From: Lactobacillus sp. ESL0700
GTDB lineage: Bacteria; Bacillota; Bacilli; Lactobacillales; Lactobacillaceae
Length of the DNA: 64,000 nucleotides
Assembly: GCF_029392095.1 (NCBI RefSeq)
Contig: NZ_CP113930.1
Location: 62,001 to 126,000, forward strand
Direction of reading: 5' to 3'
In this document: one piece after another, positions 54,353 to 60,377 of the stretch
Layout: the number at the start of each line of letters is the position of its first letter
Position numbering within the stretch: position 1 is the first letter of the stretch
Position numbers and translations under genes: made by a program
Notes under the pieces: model-generated
Told to the model about the DNA's origin: nothing
Databases searched by the model: none
Seen by the model: the letters and a program-made list of their open reading frames with translations, nothing else

Positions 54353-54847
54353 ATGGCAGTTGAGTTTACGTTAGCGAGGCAAGCAGATTTACCCGCAATA
54401 GTTGCAATTTATAATCAAAATATAGCTAGTAAAAGTGTAACGGCGGATTTAGAACCTGTTAGTGTCAGTCAGCGGCAAGAATGGTTTAATGAGCATAATG
54501 AACGTCGGCCCTTGTGGGTGATTAAGGTTGATGGCCAGCTTGCAGGGTGGCTAAGTTTAGAATCCTTTTATGGTCGAGCAGCTTATCATGCAACAGTTGA
54601 AATTAGTATATACATTGATGCTAAGTTTCAACATCAAGGCTTAGGTACCAAGGCGCTCGCATATGCAGCTAAGCAGACTAAGCTCTTGGGCATTAATACT
54701 ATCTTGGCTTATGTGTTTGGTACTAATAAGGCAAGTCAAGCATTATTTAAGGCTGCTGGTTATCAAGTTTATGGTCACTTGCCTAAGGTTGCAGATATGG
54801 CCGGTCGACTAATTGACCTCGATATTTTGGGTAAAAAGTTCAATTAA
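54353..54847 (+). CDS. GNAT-family acetyltransferase (phosphinothricin acetyltransferase-like)
   Basis: 164 residues: I-V-A-I-Y-N-Q-N-I, V-S-I-Y-I-D-A-K-F-Q-H-Q-G-L-G-T-K-A-L and F-K-A-A-G-Y-Q-V-Y-G-H-L. This pattern is shared with phosphinothricin/methionine-sulfone acetyltransferases. Substrate unproven. The gene has ribosome site TAGGAGG. Confidence 0.85.
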   Translation: MAVEFTLARQADLPAIVAIYNQNIASKSVTADLEPVSVSQRQEWFNEHNERRPLWVIKVDGQLAGWLSLESFYGRAAYHATVEISIYIDAKFQHQGLGTKALAYAAKQTKLLGINTILAYVFGTNKASQALFKAAGYQVYGHLPKVADMAGRLIDLDILGKKFN

Positions 54848-54900
54848 TATTAAATTATTACTGGTAAAATTAATTTAACGATAACAGGTAGCTATTATTT

Positions 54901-54910
54901 TTGCTATAAT
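54901..54910 (+). promoter_or_regulatory. promoter of toxin unit A
   Basis: Extended -10 element TGCTATAAT, with a weak -35 (TAACAG, 17-nt spacer). Transcription should start near 54917. Confidence 0.6.
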
Positions 54911-54968
54911 CATTGTTGAACAATGTAATAAAAGTTTTAAAGGGCGGTGGCTGTTTAATTCCAAGGAG

Positions 54969-55019
54969 ATGATTGTCTATGGAAACATGGAACAAATTAT
55001 TGAAAGGGTTAGCAGTTAA
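54969..55019 (+). CDS. leader ORF of toxin unit A
   Basis: A 16-codon ORF whose stop TAA overlaps the toxin ATG (TAATG). The protein sequence is conserved in unit D: M-I-x-Y-G-x-M-E-Q-I-I-E-R-x-S-S. AAGGAG abuts the ATG with no spacer, so an alternative start at 54979 in another frame (M-E-T-W...) is better placed for that site; which is used is unclear. Confidence 0.45.
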   Translation: MIVYGNMEQIIERVSS

Positions 55020-55114
55020 TGAGCACGTTCGATGTGATTTCTTTGATTTTGCAATCAAATTTAGTGTTGTTGGCACTGTTGTCTTATATCAGCAGCAACC
55101 ATCATGATAAATGA
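55019..55114 (+). CDS. holin-like toxin peptide A (type I toxin-like)
   Basis: 31 residues. The first part is M-S-T-F-D-V-I-S-L-I-L-Q and the rest is a hydrophobic helix L-V-L-L-A-L-L-S-Y-I, ending in a short polar tail N-H-H-D-K. This matches the putative holin-like toxin (Hol_Tox) pattern: an M-x-x-Y/F-E/D start, one helix and a charged end. It would insert in the membrane. Its start overlaps the leader-ORF stop. Confidence 0.65.
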   Translation: MSTFDVISLILQSNLVLLALLSYISSNHHDK

Positions 55115-55117
55115 TTG

Positions 55118-55287
55118 TAATAAAAAAGACCGTCCCACTTATAACTTCAGAGGTTATGGGATAGTCTAAAAAACTATAACTAGCCACCGCTCTTAAAAGC
55201 GGAGTTGCTTGTTCAAAGAAGTCCTACGCTAACAGGGCTTCTTTTTGATTACACTTGTATTGTAACAGGTAGCATAATAATATGCAA
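55118..55287 (-). ncRNA. antisense RNA of toxin unit A
   Basis: Minus strand promoter TTGCAT, 17-nt spacer, TACAAT (55259-55287), with start near 55252. It reads through the toxin 3' UTR and ends at a hairpin with T run (about 55118-55135: AGAC.. / ..GGTCTTTTTT). About 125 nt, complementary to the end of the toxin mRNA. Confidence 0.6.
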
Positions 55288-55313
55288 TTGTTATAAAAGT
55301 GTTTTGGTAGGTT

Positions 55314-55500
55314 ACTGTTGTCTTATATCAGCAGCAACCATCATGATAAATGATTGTAATAAAAAAGACCGTCCCACTCAATAACTTTGGCTAGTTATGG
55401 GATAGTCTAAACCTATAATTTAAGCCACCGCTCTTAAAAGCGGTGCTGTTTAAAGAAGTTCTACTCTAATAGGACTTCTTTTTAATTATATCAATATTTT
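55314..55500. repeat. truncated copy B of toxin unit A
   Basis: 55314-55378 repeats 55075-55139 perfectly (65 bp, offset 239), and the similarity continues through AGCCACCGCTCTTAAAAGCGG and the AAGAAGTTCT / AGGACTTCTT terminator. The 5' leader, leader ORF and toxin start are missing. A minus-strand extended -10 (TGATATAAT) could still make the antisense RNA. Confidence 0.8.
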
Positions 55501-55522
55501 AACAAACTGGCGAGGTAAGATA

Positions 55523-56530
55523 TTATTCTTGTTTAAACAATTTGAACTTATACTGGCAAATGCCCTGAACTTTAACCTCATATTCATGCCCTGCAATTAA
55601 TGGCGTTGCCCCCGGCAGATAGCTGATAATTGTTTGAAAATTGCCGTAACCAGCATCTTGATAATTGGTTACGTTAGTTGCCTGATAAGTTTGGGCAGTA
55701 GTGTTGTCGGTAATCGTAATGTCTGGTGTGGTTGTAATTGCTTGATCAGAAAAATAGAGTGACCACGCAATTTGCGGATCGTTGACTAGTTCTAAAGGAA
55801 AAAGTCCCTTGCTAGGATAAGTTACCAGCTCTTGACTGGCTGAACGAAATACATCACTAGCATTGAGAATCTTTTGAACAGAATAACGATAACCATTGGT
55901 GCCATAGGCTGCACCAGTACCCACAGAAGACAGGCGCGTTGATAATAGCCATGCTCGGTGCCCAGTATCTAAGCCGGATAAATTATAGCGGTCAGTTAAT
56001 AGGTCAGTAATGACATCACCAGCTGATTGGTTACCAGCATTAAAGTTTAGGTTGGCAGTTCTGGAAGTGGACTTAGCAATTTTCCAAGTAGCCCGCGTAA
56101 TATCCTTTGGTCGCTTTTCGTAAGGCAATCCATGTTGGTTAATCAGCGGATTAGCATTTAATGTGGCTAAGACGGCGGCTGTCTTTTGCGATTTAAGATT
56201 AGCAGTCGAGTTATCACTTACCGGGTTTAAGTCAAAAAGGCTGCGATAATAATTAATGTAATTGAGTTGAGTGCTCAAGTAGTTAGGCACCAGCACGCCT
56301 TCCTTAAAGTGCCGACAAAATTCGGGCTTAGTTACATAAAGATTACTTAGGCTGAACGGCATCTTATCTAGTGCGGCATACTGCTTTTGAAATTGCTCAA
56401 CTTTGGCAGTTTCGCTGGGAGTAAAAGTAGCCGCAGCAATTGTTGTGCTGCTAGTAGAAAGGATCAGCAATACAGTAGCAAATATAATTAATGATTTGTG
56501 GAATGTTTTCAAGTTTATTTTTTTAATCAT
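55523..56530 (-). CDS. secreted CAP-domain (SCP/PR1, SEC10/PgrA-like) protein
   Basis: 335 residues from M-I-K-K-I-N-L. Signal peptide (about 1-33); a CAP domain in the middle with L-N-Y-I-N-Y-Y-R-S, H-G-L-P-Y, A-G-D-V-I-T-D-L-L and T-G-H-R-A-W-L-L; a C-terminal domain of about 100 residues. CAP proteins are extracellular with varied roles. There is no ribosome site before this ATG, while TATAAT lies 8-14 bases upstream, so the mRNA may be leaderless or start farther up at 56548. Confidence 0.82.
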   Translation of the reverse strand: MIKKINLKTFHKSLIIFATVLLILSTSSTTIAAATFTPSETAKVEQFQKQYAALDKMPFSLSNLYVTKPEFCRHFKEGVLVPNYLSTQLNYINYYRSLFDLNPVSDNSTANLKSQKTAAVLATLNANPLINQHGLPYEKRPKDITRATWKIAKSTSRTANLNFNAGNQSAGDVITDLLTDRYNLSGLDTGHRAWLLSTRLSSVGTGAAYGTNGYRYSVQKILNASDVFRSASQELVTYPSKGLFPLELVNDPQIAWSLYFSDQAITTTPDITITDNTTAQTYQATNVTNYQDAGYGNFQTIISYLPGATPLIAGHEYEVKVQGICQYKFKLFKQE

Positions 56531-56585
56531 GCAATTATTATAGCCCATATTTTATAATTTTTAATTAATTAAAAGTAAAATAATA

Positions 56586-56612
56586 AAAAAACGATCCTGA
56601 AAGGATCGTCTT
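56586..56612 (-). terminator. terminator of the peptide/membrane-protein transcript
   Basis: ACGATCCT / AGGATCGT, loop TTC, T run on the minus strand, 80 bp after the 91-residue gene. Confidence 0.8.
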
Positions 56613-56691
56613 CAAATATTATGAACAATTAAATATGTTTGATATTGTACTGTATCTTAAATTTTATTTGGATAACTGTTTAAAAAGTCAT

Positions 56692-56967
56692 CTAGATAAT
56701 GTAGAAACAAATCAACAAATACACTGCAGCTCCGATTATAGTGTTTGCTAAAGCTACAATTGCTTTTAATTTGTTTTGAGAGAATCTTACCGTTGTATGA
56801 TTAGCCAAATATTCATGTAAAAATGAAATCAGCATTACAAAGATAAAGAAGAAACTTCCTACTAGCTTAGTTTTATTAGAGGTCAAAAAAATTGGGTTTA
56901 GGCTTGTAACTAATGCGATTAAAGCAAAGGTCATGGTTATTTGATAATTTGAAATTGTTTTTTTCAT
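56692..56967 (-). CDS. small three-span membrane protein (immunity-like)
   Basis: 91 residues with three membrane segments (about 9-28, 35-52 and 68-90) and a short polar loop with H-T-T-V-R-F-S-Q-N-K-L-K. Bacteriocin immunity proteins often have this size and shape, but there is no motif to prove it. It follows the 23-residue peptide gene on the same strand with a good ribosome site (AAGGGAAGGA). Confidence 0.6.
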   Translation of the reverse strand: MKKTISNYQITMTFALIALVTSLNPIFLTSNKTKLVGSFFFIFVMLISFLHEYLANHTTVRFSQNKLKAIVALANTIIGAAVYLLICFYII

Positions 56968-57007
56968 AATAATATCCTTCCCTTTCTTATGAAAATCAAT
57001 TGACTAC

Positions 57008-57079
57008 CTAATCTTCATCATTGTTAACATAAAACAATGGCATTCTCAGCAAATGAAGTAATTTGATTAAACTAATCAT
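57008..57079 (-). CDS. 23-residue peptide next to an Rgg regulator (candidate signal peptide)
   Basis: The ORF starts M-I-S-L-I-K-L-L-H-L-L-R-M-P-L-F-Y, a hydrophobic first half with Lys and Arg, and ends in an acidic V-N-N-D-E-D. It has a strong ribosome site (AGAAAGGAGAATAAA). Size and layout fit precursors of Rgg-associated SHP-type pheromones, in which the last 8-10 residues are the signal. It is 83 bp downstream of the Rgg gene on the same strand. Too short to prove by codon statistics. Confidence 0.55.
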   Translation of the reverse strand: MISLIKLLHLLRMPLFYVNNDED

Positions 57080-57162
57080 TTTATTCTCCTTTCTCAATCA
57101 AGTTCTATAGTCAATATATCAAAAAAGCGATTACATAATTATGAACTGACGTATTTGCTATT

Positions 57163-58011
57163 TTATTTGCTTTCTTTCAAAAATTTCTTTAATTCTTCAC
57201 TATATTCAGCCATTCCAGATCCAGCAACATTCTTTATTATGAATTTACAGATATTCAAAAATTTTTGATCATTAGAAAAATGATACATAACAAAGTTTTT
57301 AAAGAAATCTAGCATATTTTTGTAAAAATATGTTTCTGGTATTGTTATTATTTCTTGACCACTTTGTAGAAAAAATTCAATTTCTTCATAATGATTACTT
57401 TTAATACATAAAATTATCATATTTAAAATTATAGCCAAAATGTTCTTTTGAATTATTATGTTTCTTTCATTACGACATTGTTTAATTATTCTTTTTGAAA
57501 TTATTAAATTACTTTCAAAATCGTATATTCCCATGCAATTGTTATATAGATTTATATTATTTTTATCAAACTTTTCTGCACTAAAAATTTTATCTTTTAG
57601 TTCTTGTTGTATATTTTTACTTAAATTATTGAAATTACCATTTAATGAAGCTAAACAAACGTCAATTATCATTAATTTATCTTTTTTATTTTTTAACTCA
57701 CTTTCAATAATTATGTTTTTAATTTGTTGCAGCTCTGTTTTAGAAGTTTTGTAATATGCTTCATTAATTAATCTGCGTATCTCATGTTCTTCTTGGCCAA
57801 TCCTATAATCATTTTGAATTAACTTACTAAAGAATGCTAAGACAGACACATAATTTTGTTGCAGCAATTTAATTAGGTCTTCTGCAGAGATCCTGTTTGC
57901 ACCTTTTTCTACGCGAGCATAAAAGGATGGACTAATTACATTACCTGCCCATTCTTTTTTAGTTTTTGATTGGCTAACACGATATTCTTTTAACAACTCT
58001 CCTATTTTCAT
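57163..58011 (-). CDS. Rgg/GadR/MutR-family transcriptional regulator
   Basis: 282 residues. An N-terminal helix-turn-helix (about 1-60; E-Y-R-V-S-Q-S-K-T-K-K-E-W-A, P-S-F-Y-A-R-V-E-K-G) is followed by a long helical C-terminal domain as in Rgg proteins. Rgg proteins bind short hydrophobic peptides and control adjacent genes. AT-rich base use and Asn/Ile/Lys-rich composition differ from the core genes. Divergent from the thioredoxin-like gene across about 104 bp. Confidence 0.8.
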   Translation of the reverse strand: MKIGELLKEYRVSQSKTKKEWAGNVISPSFYARVEKGANRISAEDLIKLLQQNYVSVLAFFSKLIQNDYRIGQEEHEIRRLINEAYYKTSKTELQQIKNIIIESELKNKKDKLMIIDVCLASLNGNFNNLSKNIQQELKDKIFSAEKFDKNNINLYNNCMGIYDFESNLIISKRIIKQCRNERNIIIQKNILAIILNMIILCIKSNHYEEIEFFLQSGQEIITIPETYFYKNMLDFFKNFVMYHFSNDQKFLNICKFIIKNVAGSGMAEYSEELKKFLKESK

Positions 58012-58115
58012 TGTGTTTTCCTCTACTCAAACTAGCATATATGTCATTTATCATCTTTTATTATGAAATTACTTTATGCTGTTATGCAAGAGGAATGTTA
58101 AAGGAGAAACTAGAT

Positions 58116-58610
58116 ATGAAGCATAAATTAATTAAACTTATTGCCGCAATTCAACTTACGTTATCATTGTTTGTCTTGCCAATGAATAATGTATCTTCAA
58201 GTACGACTAATGATAATCCGACTTCGCAAACTAATAATAACAATCTGCTGAAATACCAAGAGCAAATTTATACCAATGCAATTAAGCATTTTAAGAAAAT
58301 CTCTGTTCAAAAATTAAATAAACTAGTTGGTAAAAAGAAAATTACTGTTTTCTGGGGTAAGAAAAGTTGTCCATTCTGTCGAGCTTTTGTACCTAAACTG
58401 GCTAAAATCGGTCATCAACGGCATATTAAAATTTATTATATTGATACAACAAAGACTGACAGCAATTCCGCTTTAAAAAAGGCGCGTAAAAGGTTCAAAG
58501 TAACAGGTGTGCCGACACTAATGAAAATTAAAAATAATAAAAAATTTGTAATTATGGATCGTACACGTACTGATCTTACCCATTTTTTAACTAAAAAGTA
58601 TTCTAATTAA
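58116..58610 (+). CDS. secreted thioredoxin-like protein (PedC/BrcD type)
   Basis: 164 residues from the ATG after AAAGGAGAAAC. Signal peptide (about 1-28), then a thioredoxin fold with T-V-F-W-G-K-K-S-C-P-F-C and cis-Pro in V-T-G-V-P-T-L. This matches bacteriocin transport accessory proteins of the PedC/BrcD family, which help disulfide formation in secreted bacteriocins. It is divergent from the Rgg gene, in line with a bacteriocin-like locus. Confidence 0.78.
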   Translation: MKHKLIKLIAAIQLTLSLFVLPMNNVSSSTTNDNPTSQTNNNNLLKYQEQIYTNAIKHFKKISVQKLNKLVGKKKITVFWGKKSCPFCRAFVPKLAKIGHQRHIKIYYIDTTKTDSNSALKKARKRFKVTGVPTLMKIKNNKKFVIMDRTRTDLTHFLTKKYSN

Positions 58611-58632
58611 AATTTTTACAACTGAAGAGAAT

Positions 58633-58770
58633 TTGTTTACAACCTTTTTTCAACGCCATCATGTTACTTTTCTTGTCAGTCTATTGCTAGGAAACCTATT
58701 GTCCCTAGTAATTTGCATTATCTTATTAGTTTATGTTATTTGGGCTTCGGGCAATATGATACAAGACTGA
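58633..58770 (+). CDS. possible 45-residue hydrophobic peptide
   Basis: A TTG-initiated ORF in the gap behind the thioredoxin-like gene, with one long hydrophobic segment (V-T-F-L-V-S-L-L-L-G-N-L-L-S-L-V-I-C-I-I) and polar ends. Only weak GAAGAG precedes it. It could be an accessory peptide of the same transcript; the start is uncertain. Confidence 0.3.
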   Translation: MFTTFFQRHHVTFLVSLLLGNLLSLVICIILLVYVIWASGNMIQD

Positions 58771-58786
58771 TAGTTATCATAGTTAG

Positions 58787-58834
58787 ATTGATATATTTGC
58801 CATAAGGTAGCAGGTATATCAATTTTTTTGTAGA
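58787..58834 (+). terminator. terminator of the thioredoxin-like transcript
   Basis: ATTGATATA / TATATCAAT extended stem, then a long T run. Confidence 0.75.
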
Positions 58835-58871
58835 ATTATTTTGATAATAAATATGATTTAAAGAGGTAAAA

Positions 58872-59447
58872 ATGAAGCAGGTTCTTTTCGACAAATATCT
58901 AAATAAAAATGTTTTGTTACAAGTTTATTCAAAAAGTAGAAATGCAGAAGACTTTTTGTTGGGATATTTAATATCTGAGACTGCTAATTACTGTGTGTTT
59001 GAAGCCATTGATGAGTATGGTGCACTTGACGCCTATGTTTTATATCAAAAATCTGACATCGAAGATGTAGTCACAAAGTCTAAATATATTGATATTTTTA
59101 ATTCATATATTGCTTTGCAAAAGCAACAGGGCTTGTTTGATCCCTTTAGCTTGCAAGCAAAATATTTAAAAGTGCCACAAGACAACATCAATGACTTACT
59201 TAATTATCATTGTAACAATGGCAATGTCGTTAGCTTGAATATCGGGGGGTACGATTTATCAAATACCGGCAAAGTAATTGCTGTTAGTGAGGATTATGTG
59301 ATACTTGATCAAGCTAGCTATTATCGAGATTGGGATTCAGACAGTAATATTAGTAATCAGGCGCTAGAAATTTCAAGGATAACTACGATAGATATTGTTA
59401 GCAAAGATAATTTTTTGTATGAAAATTATTGCAAATTGCGAAAATAA
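58872..59447 (+). CDS. unrecognised 191-residue protein
   Basis: No signal peptide or membrane segment. Alternating short hydrophobic strands (C-V-F-E-A-I, V-V-S-L-N-I-G-G-Y, Y-V-I-L-D-Q) and acidic/polar loops suggest a beta-rich cytosolic protein. No motif recognised. It may belong to the accessory island by position between the two toxin brackets. A ribosome site AAAGAGGT precedes it. Confidence 0.65.
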   Translation: MKQVLFDKYLNKNVLLQVYSKSRNAEDFLLGYLISETANYCVFEAIDEYGALDAYVLYQKSDIEDVVTKSKYIDIFNSYIALQKQQGLFDPFSLQAKYLKVPQDNINDLLNYHCNNGNVVSLNIGGYDLSNTGKVIAVSEDYVILDQASYYRDWDSDSNISNQALEISRITTIDIVSKDNFLYENYCKLRK

Positions 59448-59448
59448 A

Positions 59449-59478
59449 AAACAGCGAATAATTATTTTCGCTGTCTTT
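59449..59478 (+). terminator. intrinsic terminator
   Basis: AACAGCGAA / TTCGCTGT with T-rich end, directly after the 191-residue gene. Confidence 0.7.
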
Positions 59479-59486
59479 AGAACAAG

Positions 59487-59576
59487 TTATTTTTTACGGC
59501 TATCGCGATAGTTCAAAATTTCTAAAATTAAGTTTGCGATAAGCAGGACGAACGTTATGATTTGATAAATATTCAT
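59487..59576 (-). CDS. 29-residue hydrophobic peptide (holin-like toxin candidate)
   Basis: M-N-I-Y-Q-I-I-T-F-V-L-L-I-A-N-L-I-L-E-I-L-N-Y, then a charged end R-D-S-R-K-K. It has a strong ribosome site (AAAGGAGAAAAC). The shape, M-N-x-Y start, one helix and basic tail, is that of holin-like toxins. Unlike units A and D, no leader ORF or 5'-3' pairing is seen. Confidence 0.55.
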   Translation of the reverse strand: MNIYQIITFVLLIANLILEILNYRDSRKK

Positions 59577-59689
59577 CTTTGTTTTCTCCTTTGTAAAAGT
59601 AATTTGGCTGAATAATATCATTATATCAATTATTGCGTATTAACTTAATCACGTTAAACTAATTTTTTAATTTAATTTGGAATTTTATC

Positions 59690-59796
59690 TGTTATAATAA
59701 TTATGTACCGCTTAAAAGACGGTGGCAAAATTATATTAGACTAAAAGAGTCGTCATAACTCGCCAAAAGTATCGGACGGCTTTTTTAGTACACTTA
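59690..59796 (+). ncRNA. truncated unit C: antisense RNA part only
   Basis: An extended -10 (TGTTATAAT, 59690-59698) precedes a sequence like the 3' half of unit D, through ACGGTGGC and ending AAGTATCGGACGGC with T run. There is no toxin ORF. A roughly 80-nt RNA could be made and could base-pair with unit D toxin mRNA. Confidence 0.55.
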
Positions 59797-59845
59797 TTTA
59801 ACGTTTTATTTTCAAGTATGAATATGCTAAAATACTTGTATAAAG

Positions 59846-59876
59846 AAAAAGAACCAAGTTACAGCTTGGTTCTTAA
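59846..59876 (-). terminator. terminator of toxin mRNA D
   Basis: On the minus strand AAGAACCAAG / CTTGGTTCTT with T run; it is the 3' end of unit D read leftward. Confidence 0.75.
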
Positions 59877-59969
59877 AAGATGTTCCCGCTTAAAAGGCGG
59901 TAGCATAGTTATGTTGACTAAAAAGTCGTCACAAACTCGCTAAAGTATCGGACGGCTTTTTTAGTACAC

Positions 59970-60062
59970 TTATTTTTTGTGGTTGTTGTCGATATAAGAC
60001 AACAATGCCAGAATAAACATACCGAATGTAAACATCAGCATTAACGCTTCGTAAACATTCAC
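59970..60062 (-). CDS. holin-like toxin peptide D (type I toxin-like)
   Basis: 30 residues: M-N-V-Y-E-A-L-M-L-M-F-T-F-G-M-F-I-L-A-L, then L-S-Y-I-D-N-N-H-K-K. This is a textbook Hol_Tox pattern (M-N-V-Y-E-A-L start, one helix, polar/basic end). The start is GTG, whose G is the last base of the leader stop TAG. L-A-L-L-S-Y-I-x-x-N-H is shared with peptide A. Confidence 0.75.
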   Translation of the reverse strand: MNVYEALMLMFTFGMFILALLSYIDNNHKK

Positions 60063-60112
60063 TAGCTGCTATACCTTTCAATAATTTGCTCCATGTCTCC
60101 ATAAGCAATCAT
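60062..60112 (-). CDS. leader ORF of toxin unit D
   Basis: 16 codons, M-I-A-Y-G-D-M-E-Q-I-I-E-R-Y-S-S, the counterpart of the unit A leader. Its TAG overlaps the toxin GTG by one base. The AAGGAG before it is again directly adjacent to the ATG. Confidence 0.45.
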   Translation of the reverse strand: MIAYGDMEQIIERYSS

Positions 60113-60164
60113 CTCCTTGGAATTAAACAGCCACCGCCCTTTAGCTTTATTCATCTTTGAAGTA

Positions 60165-60193
60165 ATTATACAAATATAATTGTTTATTATCAA
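60165..60193 (-). promoter_or_regulatory. promoter of toxin unit D
   Basis: Minus strand TTGATA, 17-nt spacer ending in TTTG, TATAAT: a near-consensus, extended promoter. Confidence 0.8.
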
Positions 60194-60241
60194 TATATAA
60201 TTTAATAACAAAATATTGCGGACAGGTTAGATATTGAAATC

Positions 60242-60276
60242 AAAGGCAAATTAGGAAAAACTAGTTTGCCTTTTTT
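60242..60276 (+). terminator. intrinsic terminator upstream of ddl
   Basis: AAGGCAAA / TTTGCCTT with loop and T run, about 100 bp before ddl. Confidence 0.65.
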
Positions 60277-60377
60277 AATCCATAAAAATATTTCTAAAAT
60301 TACTCTAATTTAAGTTATTTCTACTAGCTAATGCCGTATAATTAACAGTTGATAACGATAATTAAGAGGTAAAAATA

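Larger units (their letters stand above)
54943..55192 (+). ncRNA. toxin mRNA A with 5'-3' long-range pairing
   Basis: The leader bases AAGGGCGGTGGCT (54940-54952) can pair without mismatch (one G-U) with AGCCACCGCTCTT (55182-55194) in the 3' region of the same RNA. The 3' arm can instead form a local CCGCT/AGCGG hairpin. The transcript would end at the hairpin 55215-55247 (AAGAAGTCCT / AGGGCTTCTT, then T run). Confidence 0.6.
59892..60142 (-). ncRNA. toxin mRNA D with 5'-3' long-range pairing
   Basis: Minus-strand leader AAAGGGCGGTGGC pairs with the 3' segment GCTACCGCCTTTT over about 14 bp; the change C to T in the 3' arm keeps pairing as G-U. The same arm can fold locally as CCGCCT/AGCGGG. 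Same plan as unit A. Confidence 0.6.

Noticed and set aside
54870..55076. Minus-strand 68-residue ORF over toxin unit A
   Set aside because: It is the complement of the leader and toxin and has no ribosome site.
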